NCBI GenBank assembly: GCA_963693315.1
Contig: OY856187.1
Location: 75,027,394-75,091,393 of the forward strand
Direction: 5' to 3'
Origin: Diogma glabrata
Lineage: Eukaryota > Arthropoda > Insecta > Diptera > Cylindrotomidae
Length of the DNA: 64,000 bases
Position 1 is the stretch's first letter. The number at the start of each line of letters is the position of its first letter. The translations under genes were made by a program, and so were the position numbers. Of this stretch, positions 10,961-20,079 are shown piece by piece. The notes beneath the pieces are model-generated. The model worked only from the letters and a program-made list of their open reading frames with translations, was not told where the DNA came from and did not search any database.

Positions 10961-13234
10961 ATGGATATCAAATTCGATACTATTCTCAATTTATTTGAGT
11001 TTTTCTTAAAAAATGTTGGATTAGATATATTTTCTCCAGTCAACAACAATCACGAAAATATGCCAAGATTTGTCATTACATGCTCATTTCTGATAACATA
11101 TGCAGTTCTGTTTATGTATTCAGGAATACAAAATTATACGGATATGTCATTGGCATCAGTATCCGTGTGTGTTACATCAGCCGCTTCAATTTCTTTTGTT
11201 AAAATTGCTACATTAAAGTATGGAAAAAGGAATGTTTTTCGGTTGAGTGAGAATTTAAAAATGTTGTACAATGACAAAGTTGAAAATATAGAAATTGATC
11301 CAATCATTCAGAGATTTGTGGGAAAGTGCTACAAACAGTGTATGTTTATTGCAAAGTAAGTTTTGAAATTAAATAATCTGAACTATTTACATTAGCAAAT
11401 TAAATGTAGTTTCGAAATTATATATAAATTTCTTTTCAGATTTGTGCGCATCTTTTACATATTAATTGGACTCACGATGTTTCATCCACTCCTCTTTGTT
11501 TTTAAGGAGTTAAAACTACCACTCCCAGTGGAACTCCCGTTTTTATCAATAAACGAAAACGTATATTACTATTTATTGAATTATGTTTATTATATTCTCA
11601 ACGCTATCGCTATAGTTCACTGCTTAATAATATCAGATGGATTATTTCTTGTATTCGTTAAACATGTAACACTACAGTTTCAGATTGTCAACGAATGTTT
11701 ACGAACATTTGAAACCTTTGATAATAAATTTTCAGCCAGTAAAAGAATTGATTTTATTGCAAAAACAATACAAATTCAACAAAACGCAATCGAGTAAGTG
11801 TAACTTTTCTATAATTTCGAACTTTATATTTGAATATTTCCTTGCCTGTTTTCCGACTGATTAAATTAGAGTTTACACTTTTATTTTATTTGACACTTTT
11901 TACAAACCAAATTTGTTCAATTCACAAGTTAAAATTTATATTTCCTTTTTCTTTCCCACTTCGCCTGGAAATAAAAATTAAAATTACAATGTTTTGCCAA
12001 CAACGATTTTTTATTTATTCAACCTATAGCTTGTAATTCACGCCAATTCTTCAGCTTCCTAAACTTTTAAAAGTATTCTTCTGGAAGATCCTTTCAACAT
12101 TTCATCAAATACAGTATTCAATTTACAGGCAATTTAAATTTCACAAAATCCAGTGATCTATTTTCAGTTCTCAGCAATTTTCTTAAAATATGATGCTCAT
12201 GAATCAATGCAATGAAAAGTGTCTTGAATTGAGTTACGGCAATTAATTGATAAATCTTTTGTTGAGTTAATTCAGCTTTCGTTTGTCATATCAAAGGTTG
12301 ATGTCTCTTAATTTCATATATTTTTTTAACAATAAAATTACATTCAAAACACAGAAACACAGATTAAATATATTAAAAGTGTATAAGTGGGTAAGCAATA
12401 CTTTAATTTAAAACAATTTTCAGTTAATCAAAACAATTCTTTTTAATGATACAATATAACAATGGAACTTTTTTAATTAAAGAAAAACGAGAAGTTTTTA
12501 TATTTTCGGAAAAATTGGAATGAAATTTGGAAAAACAAACTTTATTTAAAAAAAGAAAAACCAGAACTCTATATAAAACTGTTTTTTTTTTTATAATTTT
12601 TAACGATAAAAAAAATCGCTTGCTACAATTAAAATTTTGAAAACATTTTTTTTAACTTAAATGTTCGCCACAAATCCATGCAGTGCAAGAAAATTAGTCC
12701 TTTTACTTTTCATTATTAACAAAAATTAATACATTATAATATTAATTTTATATTTATATTCCAGACTCCTTGATATCTTAAACAAGATATTTTCAGTGCT
12801 AATTCTATGCCAATTTTCTACAAATTTGCTTATGCTTTGTTTTGCCAGCTTTATGGTATCATCCAAAGATGATCTTGATTTTCAATCAGCAGTACCCGGT
12901 TTAATGATAGCAATGTTTCAAGTTTTTGTTTATAGTTTTTTCGGAAATCGCATTAAAGAACATCATTTTAAAACTAGTGTCTCAGCGTATTGCACAAAAT
13001 GGTATGAGCTGCCAGTCAAGGAACAGAAGTTAATTTTGCTGATAATAAAATATGCACAGAGCAATATTGCACTAACGGCAGGAGGTTTTATCGATTGTTC
13101 ATTCGATAGTTTTTTGCTGGTAAGTTATAATAACAGAGAAACCGGGGTATTAAATTAAATTATTTCTTTTTAATTTATAGATTGTAAAAACCAGTTTTTC
13201 ATATTATACAGTGTTGAAGTCGATTAACGAATGA
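10961..13234 (+). CDS. Odorant receptor (insect 7tm_6 family), 4 exons
   Basis: Four exons join without a frame break: 10961-11355, 11440-11793, 12765-13119 and 13181-13234. All introns are GT-AG (84, 971 and 61 bp), and the product is 385 residues, normal for insect odorant receptors. Hydrophobic segments lie at roughly residues 37-56, 64-85, 133-153, 172-202, 257-280, 291-312 and 364-381, giving the expected seven. The C-terminal third is diagnostic: a WYELPVKEQKLILLIIKYAQ block, then LTAGGF, then the last-exon segment IVKTSFSYYTVLKSINE, matching the conserved end of the family. Members have an intracellular N-terminus and form odour-gated channels with the co-receptor Orco in sensory neurons. 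The ligand cannot be told. The start ATG is the first in frame. There is no stop or frameshift, so the gene looks functional. No sibling receptor is clearly present nearby. Confidence 0.93.
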
Positions 13235-13424
13235 ATAATTATTTTTTAAAACATTAATCCTTCTATACAAACCACCCACTTTCAACCTCACAACGTTCAA
13301 CTGATCTGGAACCATTTGAATTAGTGATCTAAAATTGTTTGTTAATGTATCATCAAAATATTTCGATTACTACACATTTTAAATGAAGTAAAAACGCTTT
13401 TTAAACGTATTACGTCCGAGCTAG

Positions 13425-13430
13425 AATAAA
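13425..13430 (+). promoter_or_regulatory. Possible poly(A) signal of odorant receptor
   Basis: AATAAA about 190 bases after the stop codon at 13232-13234. It is the first canonical hexamer downstream on this strand that I see. No downstream element can be judged. Confidence 0.35.
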
Positions 13431-13609
13431 CAAATCAATGAGCTACGCACATATGAATCTCAAATTTTAGTATAAACGCAACGAATAGTAAGTTTCGTAT
13501 TTACTCTAATACTATATATGCATACCATGTACCATCAAAACAAAAATAAATTTATCAAATTATCTACTGAAACAGACACTGCCGCTAGGGAGTTAGCTAA
13601 AGTCTTACT

Positions 13610-13660
13610 TTTTGGCCTAACAGCAAAAGTAACGTCTAGCGACAGCAAAAGTAACGCCAT
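13610..13660. repeat. Short direct repeat
   Basis: The phrase ACAGCAAAAGTAACG occurs twice in tandem (about 13620 and 13641) separated by six bases. Confidence 0.5.
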
Positions 13661-13737
13661 TTTTATTTTATATTACGGAGGCTGTAAAGTAGCATTTGTT
13701 ATTTGTTAGTTTGCTATTTTTTCAAACATATGTATTG

Positions 13738-13917
13738 TATAACTATGACCACAAAAAATAAGTTGATTCTCATTGGATTATGATATTTTGAATTATTGTT
13801 TGTTACTATGACAACAAAACATAACAAACTTTCATTGGATAATGAAATTTGGAATTATAGTATAACTATGACTACAAAATAACAACTATTTCAATTGGAT
13901 TATGAAATTTTGAAAAG
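13738..13917 (+). repeat. Three-unit ~60 bp tandem repeat
   Basis: Three imperfect units starting near 13740, 13803 and 13862, each with AACTATGAC or ACTATGAC, then ACAAAA, then CATTGGAT, ATGA and ATTTTGAATTAT-like ends. Non-coding. Confidence 0.65.
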
Positions 13918-14064
13918 GCTGCTTTGATAAAAAAATTTTATTCATACAAATTTAAATGTTTTTTTCTCTTATTTAGAAGTAATTATGACGATACAAATTC
14001 AAATTTATAAAAAGTTTGATGTATTAATTTCATATTTATAAAAAATTTAAACGTTTGCCGAAAA

Positions 14065-14180
14065 AATAGTGTATTCAATTCGGAGCTAAAGTGACTTTTT
14101 GTGTTTTGTCTATAATTGTCAAACTATAGACTCAACACAAAAAGTATCACTTTAGCTCCTAATTAAATAATGTACTATTA
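14065..14180. repeat. Palindromic hairpin element
   Basis: An approximately 110 bp near-palindrome. GGAGCTAAAGTGA at 14082-14094 is mirrored by TCACTTTAGCTCC near 14147-14159, CTTTTTGTGTT by AACACAAAAAG, and GTCTATA by TATAGAC around a short loop. The outer parts (AATAGTGTATT against AATGTACTATT) also pair. It could be a tiny MITE or fold into a long hairpin RNA if transcribed. Confidence 0.65.
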
Positions 14181-14559
14181 TAGTAAATAAAACATTTGTA
14201 TTGTATATAAAAATCAAATTCAAATCAAGTAGACATTGAACTACATCGTTATTTTTTTAACTAGGACAAAAAAATTATGGATTTTCGGACGAGTAAGAAT
14301 GTTACGATGCCATGCGATAGGGGATCTTACGAGTTCCAAAATTCAAAATTTGGTCCGACCGAATTGAACATAAAATGTTTGTGCACTTATTATACAATCT
14401 GTTATTTAATAAAATTTTATAATATATTCACAATATGAATTAAATTTAATCAAGCAACTATTTCAATTTTTTTGTCAAATAATAATTAATTCCATATTCC
14501 ATAGCTTCAATTTTTGGTAATTGCATAAAATTTAGATAAGCTTACTTTTTATCCACCAC

Positions 14560-14622
14560 TAACGACTAACGACTCAGGCTACAAATAACGACTATCCTCG
14601 ACTAACGACTAACGACAAATTC
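14560..14622. repeat. ACTAACG short tandem repeats
   Basis: CTAACGA occurs about five times in two clusters separated by CTCAGGCTACAAATAACGA. A simple low-complexity array. Confidence 0.6.
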
Positions 14623-14749
14623 TTCTTCGGGCTGAAACTGACAATACCATTAATACATAAATAACTCTTTTGGATCTGTTACCATGACAACTAGATACAT
14701 ATATAGCATAAACTGTCAATTTTGGCCTTATAGGAAAAAATAATTTTGA

Positions 14750-14905
14750 AAATTAAAGGGAATAAAAGCAGTAACAAAGACAAAAACATCAAAACAGTAT
14801 TTTTTTAATAATCAATAATTAACTCATTGCAATCTCATAATTTTTTTATATTTAAATAATTATATGAAATAAGATAAATATTAATTGGATAAATTAAAAT
14901 AAACG
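14750..14905. repeat. Dispersed AT-rich repeat, copy 2
   Basis: Second copy of the repeat at 9526-9690, ending about 30 bp before the poly(A) tail of the minus-strand LINE. Confidence 0.55.
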
Positions 14906-14937
14906 ACAATTAAATAACAAATGACGGATACCATATT

Positions 14938-16165
14938 TTTTTTTTTTTTTTAAATAAAATGTGTTGTGTAATAGGGTTTAGAATATGTGTCACAACAACA
15001 CATAAATACCTTTTAAGACCTAGGTTTAGACCTGGGTCCCACAGAAACTGGCGTTCTAAGGTGTAGATTAACGCTTTTTTTAAACATCTGCGGGTTGAAG
15101 CCACCTGAGACTAAGTGTTCCGGTAAACTATTCCATTTGTACGCAGTTCGGACAAAGAAGTCTCTCTGCGATCTGCCAGTATGACAGCGCGGGATCTTTA
15201 CCGTGTCACCGGTTGCGGCAGCCGACTGCCGAGTAGAACGGGGGTAAGAATAAGTTTGAGGCATGATGCCGCTGATTTCATCTGAGCACTGTTGATGACA
15301 TTTTATGTAAAAAACAACGAGGTCAGCAACAGTGCGACGATGTTGTAGGGAATCAAGTTTTGATGTCAAAGTTCGATCACCCACAATTCGTATAGCCCGC
15401 TTTTGAACAGAGTCCAAGAGGGCCAAGATGGAAACAGAGGCAGCACCCCAGACTTGACAGCAGTACTCCATACAGGGACGAATATAGGACTTATAAACAT
15501 GGAGCAATTGGTATGGAGTGAAAAAAATTTTGCATCTATTTAGGAGGCCGAGTTTTTTAGACGCGCTTTTTGCCATCGCCATTACATGATCGTTCCAGAG
15601 TAGGTCATTTGAAACTGTGACACCCAATAAACGAATGTTTTTACATTCACCTATTGGTTCATCACACATACTAAATAAAATATCTTTGGGGAACTCGGTC
15701 TTTAATCTGGAAACAATCAACAGCTGTGTTTTGGTAGAGTTGAAATTGACAAGGTTTTGGTCACCCCAGTCGGCGTCTTTATTCTGGTCTTTGTTCACGT
15801 TTATGGCAGCGTCTTTCCGGGCAGGATTAATTCGTTCGTGCATTTTACCTTTTGAAGGAAGGGGCTCGAACGACTTGTACAGAGTACTATCATCTGCAAA
15901 ACTAGTTATTGGGTTGCTGGTGATTTTCAACAATTCGTTGATATAAATCAAAAATAGGGTTGGGGACAATACTGAGCCTTGAGGTACACCAGCGCTAATT
16001 AGTTTAGACTCCGAAGAAAATCCGTCTAAGGTTACCGAAATGTATCGGTTGGATAGAAAATTTTGAATCAGTTTCACAACATTGAGATAAAAACCGTACG
16101 CAACGAGCTTGTTGATTAAGTTATATAGGGGTGTTTTAGATACACAGCTTGTTCTATACGGATTT
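14938..16165 (-). mobile_element. 5'-truncated non-LTR retrotransposon (LINE L-1)
   Basis: Minus-strand insertion that ends in a run of about 14 A (seen as T at 14938-14952). The 3' untranslated part (14953-15012) contains GTGTTGTTGTGACACAT and ACACAACACATTTTATTT, and is shared with the ends of the S1 copies and with fragments near 45613-45868. The 5' side is lost, starting inside the reverse transcriptase. No target duplication could be recognised. The right border is placed where recognisable coding sequence ends. Confidence 0.8.
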
Positions 16166-16176
16166 AAATTGATCAA
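15013..16176 (-). CDS. Reverse transcriptase fragment of LINE L-1
   Basis: An open frame of 387 residues without internal stops. Residues 63-72 (GVPQGSVLSP) form the conserved block before the palm, and FADD at 93-96 replaces the more usual YADD catalytic box. The later part contains LLGVTVSNDLLWNDHV (thumb-side block), YKSYIRPCMEYCCQVWG and LDSVQKRAIRI, then WNSLPEHLVSG near the C-terminus. These blocks in this order are typical of the CR1/L2/Jockey group of insect non-LTR elements. The endonuclease domain and the first RT blocks are missing. The ATG at the start lies at the truncation and is probably chance; about the first ten residues look foreign. RT in such elements copies its own RNA at a nicked target. 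An incomplete protein like this cannot mobilise itself. Confidence 0.8.
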   Translation of the reverse strand: MINLNPYRTSCVSKTPLYNLINKLVAYGFYLNVVKLIQNFLSNRYISVTLDGFSSESKLISAGVPQGSVLSPTLFLIYINELLKITSNPITSFADDSTLYKSFEPLPSKGKMHERINPARKDAAINVNKDQNKDADWGDQNLVNFNSTKTQLLIVSRLKTEFPKDILFSMCDEPIGECKNIRLLGVTVSNDLLWNDHVMAMAKSASKKLGLLNRCKIFFTPYQLLHVYKSYIRPCMEYCCQVWGAASVSILALLDSVQKRAIRIVGDRTLTSKLDSLQHRRTVADLVVFYIKCHQQCSDEISGIMPQTYSYPRSTRQSAAATGDTVKIPRCHTGRSQRDFFVRTAYKWNSLPEHLVSGGFNPQMFKKSVNLHLRTPVSVGPRSKPRS

Positions 16177-16359
16177 TTAGTAAATCCCTAGCTTATATAA
16201 ATTAGAAAGAAGAAATAGAAAATAAATGCAATATAAAAAAATTTGCTTTTGTCACTAAATTGAGTAAAGATGTATTTTTTTCAAAAGAACTTTAAGAATC
16301 AGCAATAAAAATTTTAATGTAACGATCGACAAAATTCATGTAACTACCGAAGCAGATGA

Positions 16360-16754
16360 AACCGCATGGAGGGATCAGTTTTTATTGTTTTGAAAATTGT
16401 TTGATCTACGGGTATGACAACCCCGCGTACTCCAGTCCCTGCTATTGACATACAAGTTAACGTGAGATATCACATACCACTGGCAATAGCAGTGAGATAT
16501 CACTAGCCAAAGTGACATCTTAGGGGTGGTGGCGGATGAACTGTATTTAGTCAATCCTCAATCTTAGCTGTGAAATAATCCTTGATGATGAGACGCTATT
16601 GCTTTCTTGAAGATACGAGCCTTCATATAACTATGTGTGGGCTTTAATCTTCAAGAAAGACGGTGCGTCACAGGATCAAGGAACATGCAACCGGCTGGAT
16701 TATTGGCAACTACATTTTTGTTTTGTTTCAGCAAATTTTTGAAAAAATTTGCTA
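16360..16754 (+). repeat. SINE-like element S1, copy 1, 5' part
   Basis: Closely matches 44985-45375. Shared phrases include GGGATCAGTTTTTATTG, GTGAGATATCACATACCACT, ACATCTTAGGGGTGGTGGCG and TGCGTCACAGGATCAAGGA. The copy is interrupted at TA (16753-16754) and resumes at 17522. A piece in inverted orientation is also seen near 50727-50790. I do not see a clear tRNA, 7SL or 5S head, so the class is uncertain. Confidence 0.7.
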
Positions 16755-17521
16755 CACCCAGAGAAATCAATTCATCTATTATTCCGTTAGCGTATAATTC
16801 ATACAAATATTATGTGTGAAATTCAACCCTTCCTAGCATTGGAACAGTTTATACTTTTAATGCATGTTTTATTCCTATTTTGATAAACACTCGTTATTCC
16901 GAATAAAGTATAAATGCTACAAAAAGCTAAAGATATAATATGCATAAGGTTGCATGATTTAAAACACAGTATGATTATTAGGAATAATAAATTTATGAAC
17001 GAATGACATAAATCATTCCTTTTTAGTGATCGTTCAATAAAATTTATTTTAAAATTTAGTATATTTATTTTAATTTACTAATTAATCCACAAGACCACTT
17101 CACACAAATGTTTTACGGAGAATAAATATTCTATGTAGAAAATTTCTATTGGTTTTTTTAAATCACAAGTCAAAACATGTTTGTCATCATAACAGTACAA
17201 TCAGGTAATATTAGGGATAAATTATGTATATTATATTAATCTTTGTTGGCGAATTAACGTTATATTTTTATTTCAATTGTCTTTATTTTCTGAATAGTAT
17301 GTTATTAATGAAAATCATGATTTTTGTATTATAAAGAATTTTTCCTTACGCATGTAACAACCAGTGTAATGTAAGTTAAATACAACAGTAGGAATAAAAT
17401 GATCATTTCTGTCATATAAAATGATTATGAGGAATAATTGAATTTATTATTAATTTTATGTTATTCCTATACAAGTATTCCTATGATATGTATAATAAGT
17501 GATTATGCTTTTCTCTGGGTG
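16755..17521. mobile_element. TA-flanked MITE inside S1
   Basis: A 767 bp insertion with perfect 12 bp inverted ends CACCCAGAGAAA and TTTCTCTGGGTG, flanked by TA at 16753-16754 and 17522-17523. The S1 copy near 45372-45380 has one TA at the same place without the insertion. The inside is AT-rich with several copies of ATTCCTA or TAGGAAT and no coding capacity. TA duplication places it with Tc1/mariner-type elements. Confidence 0.85.
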
Positions 17522-17790
17522 TATTTACTTATTAATTTACTTTTATTTTCTCTATTCTATCATAAAATATTGGCCTATGTCATATTTTGTCGGTGATAGG
17601 ATTTTTTGTTTAGTTATCCATTCTTTACCAAAAAAATATAAAAAAACAAAAAAAGAAAGATTTACGTCCATTAACACCTTTGAACATATGTTGTTGTGGA
17701 ACCTTGGTCTTAAAAGGTTTTTATGTGTTATTGTGACACACATTATAATTCCTACTACACAACACATTTTATTTAAAAAAAAAAAAGATA
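17522..17790 (+). repeat. S1 copy 1, 3' part with LINE-type tail
   Basis: Continues S1 and ends with the same 3' sequence as LINE L-1 (TTTTTATGTGTTATTGTGACA and ACACAACACATTTTATTT), followed by a run of 12 A (17778-17789). A short element that shares its 3' end with a LINE is the usual arrangement for a SINE mobilised by that LINE. The overall length (about 660 bp without the MITE) is large for a SINE, so S1 may instead be an internally deleted LINE. Confidence 0.65.
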
Positions 17791-17851
17791 ATATTAAATA
17801 CCTGTTCTACCTAAAACTCATAGAAGCCATCAATAACTGCTGCGGCACGAT

Positions 17852-18187
17852 ATAAAAATTGTTGCAGGTATCATTGATGCTCAAATTGGTAAAAGTGCAG
17901 AACTTAAAACACATATAAGCGCTAACAGTTTGCAGATTACCAGTAACACTAACGGGTTTCACACAGTTGAGCTGGCTATGATGTATTATTTAAATATTTC
18001 TAGAACTTTCTTCCCTCACGATAATTCTCAAAGAAACGTGTTACGAAGCTGTTTAACCAGTAAAAGTCCTTCTCTAAACATCTTTCTTCTACGCGATTTC
18101 ATTGCATTGCACTCAACACAACTGATCGTCTTTTTGATTCATATTTTTTTTTTCTTCACCCTGTCCGGAATGTTATTTTTTTTTTAA
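17852..18187 (+). other. Unexplained open frame
   Basis: From 17852 one frame stays open for about 110 codons and reads, in part, GIIDAQIGKSAELKTHISA and GFHTVELAMMYYLNISRTFF. Base composition is less AT-biased than the flanks, the residues look protein-like, and the end is hydrophobic. There is no ATG at the front, no splice pair I can defend, and I do not recognise the family. It could be an exon of a decayed gene or of an old insertion. From 18190 to 19290 I see nothing else I can support. Confidence 0.25.
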
Positions 18188-19296
18188 ATTACTGTCTCAT
18201 TTTGTATGCTGTTGGTTCATGATATTTTCTTATTATTTACTTGGGTTTTTTGGTATTTGGGGAACAGTGCTTGAACACACTTCACCGTTAAAGTTGTAAT
18301 TAATTAAAAAAGTTTTATATGTGTGTAAGCAAAATAAACAAAGAATTGGAAAAAAATATATTTGCTTTTTTGTATCGTTAATGAGAGTGAGTAAAATGGA
18401 ATTAAATTAATGCACAGTCGGTCAAAAAAAAGAAAAAGTGAACATTGATTCATTTGTATGGATTCATTTTTGGAATTAATTTGGTCCATTAATTGACGAT
18501 TCATTTTATTTTTTAAAGAAATTAACATCCATCTTGTTGTAATATAACATAATTCTCATTTTAATTGATCGGTAGTTAAGATAAAAAACAAAAAACGAAA
18601 ATGAATTGATATTTTTTATTTAACAAATTATTTAAACAAAAATTTACATGTATAGTTCAATTTTAAAGTTCCATTTAGAATAATTTAATGGAGTGTTAGT
18701 AAAATTAAATCAAATTTTAGTCAAATGTGTAGTGATATGTAAATAAATCAGATAAATTGGCCTTTTAACAAGAATTTCAAATGGTCAAATTTATGGGCGA
18801 GAATGAATGTATTAGTTAAATTTCAATTGTAAACAACAAAAAAAATAAAACTGTTGTGTTATGCACCTAAATTTTTGTGTGTTTTGATCTGTTAAAAGTG
18901 GAATCTCAAGAAAAACAAGATTTCAATCAAAATTCAATATACAGTTCAACATATGATTCTTGCTTGTGATTATTTTGGATAATTTGAGTGGATTCTTTTT
19001 TTTGTACGTTATCTGCACGTAGTGGTTTTTTAAGGTTATTGCATTGAGAAAAATAAAACTTGTCGTCGTCTTTATTGTTTTTTTTAAAGTATAACGAGCC
19101 ATCAGCAAATTCAACCATTGTCGACATTATTTTTGTTACATCAGTTATTATATTTCTAACAAATTTAACAATTTTATTACGTCATTTAATATATTACCAA
19201 CAACTTAAAAAATTGTAGACAATCTTTGTAGTTACATCATTTAATATATTTCTAATATATTCATCGTACGCTTAAGTTTGTGAAGATGATTTGTAC

Positions 19297-19467
19297 ATCT
19301 ATTCCGGCATTTCCCTGTGAATTGGGAATTGAAAGAAAGTGCAATAAATGAAATAAATATTTTCTAATACAAATTTGATATTTCGCGCGGAACGGAATAC
19401 TAGTTATTAAAAAAATTCTATAATTTATTTCTCAATTCCTATTTCACGATGTATCGGAATAGGGCTA
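19297..19467. repeat. Small inverted-repeat element
   Basis: About 170 bp whose ends pair imperfectly: CTATTCCGGCATTTCCCTG at the left mirrors CCTATTCCGATACATCGTG on the other strand at the right, followed by matching GGGAATTGA and AGGAATTGA. It may be a short MITE. No target duplication is obvious. Confidence 0.45.
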
Positions 19468-19486
19468 CTGTAAATTTGTTTTTCGA

Positions 19487-19800
19487 AGGAATGAAGAGTT
19501 GGATCCGGAACAATCATGGGTGATTGAAACATTTAAGTATTTTTTTTAAATGTAATAATTGCAGTTGTATTGGTGTTGGTGTGATGATCTCGGTTTCTTC
19601 GTTCTTTGGAGTCGGCAGAGTCCTTTTTCTTTGTTTTGTTTATTCAATTGCGTTTACACAGTCTCTTTTACGGGCATATTAAATTATTTGTACTGACCTG
19701 GAGGATATTACTGTTCGAACACATATGGCTTAAGCTCGTCGGATTACAACTCTGCGAGGCACGCAATCCCTTGATTGCTTCCTTTTAGTGACTCACTAGC
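19487..19800 (+). repeat. Dispersed repeat B, copy 1
   Basis: Shares GAAGAGTTGGATCC, AATCATGGG, CTGATCTCGGTTTCTTC or similar, TTTACACAGT, TTATTTGTACTGA and ACACATATGGCT or ACACACATGGCT with 46386-46650 in the same orientation. Both copies start at the same phrase. Non-coding; class unknown. Confidence 0.65.
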
Positions 19801-19821
19801 AGGTCCAGTGGTCATACAATT

Positions 19822-20034
19822 GTGGCAATCAAATGGTACGAAAGAACAGAAAATAAAATCGATCATTACATGATCGAGACACTCTGCAAAGTTGCTAATA
19901 TGGACACTGATCATATGCTGATGTCATTTACATTCAATAGAAAAACAATAAAGGCCGTGCGCTGGATTCTGGAATGTCGTCGCATTAATCCGAATACGCT
20001 TAATTTATATCAGAAAATAGTGACGCAAACATAG
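19822..20034 (+). other. Unexplained 70-codon open frame before Rep-A
   Basis: Reads as a protein-like stretch with CKVANMDTDHMLMSFTFNRK and AVRWILECRRINPNTLNLYQ and has lower AT content than the flanks. It sits directly upstream of Rep-A copy B and may belong to it, since copy A is cut off by the window edge at the corresponding place. I do not recognise a family. Confidence 0.25.
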
Positions 20035-20079
20035 AAGAGCGTCAGGATGTCATCTTTCTGAGATTCCATTAAACATGCA

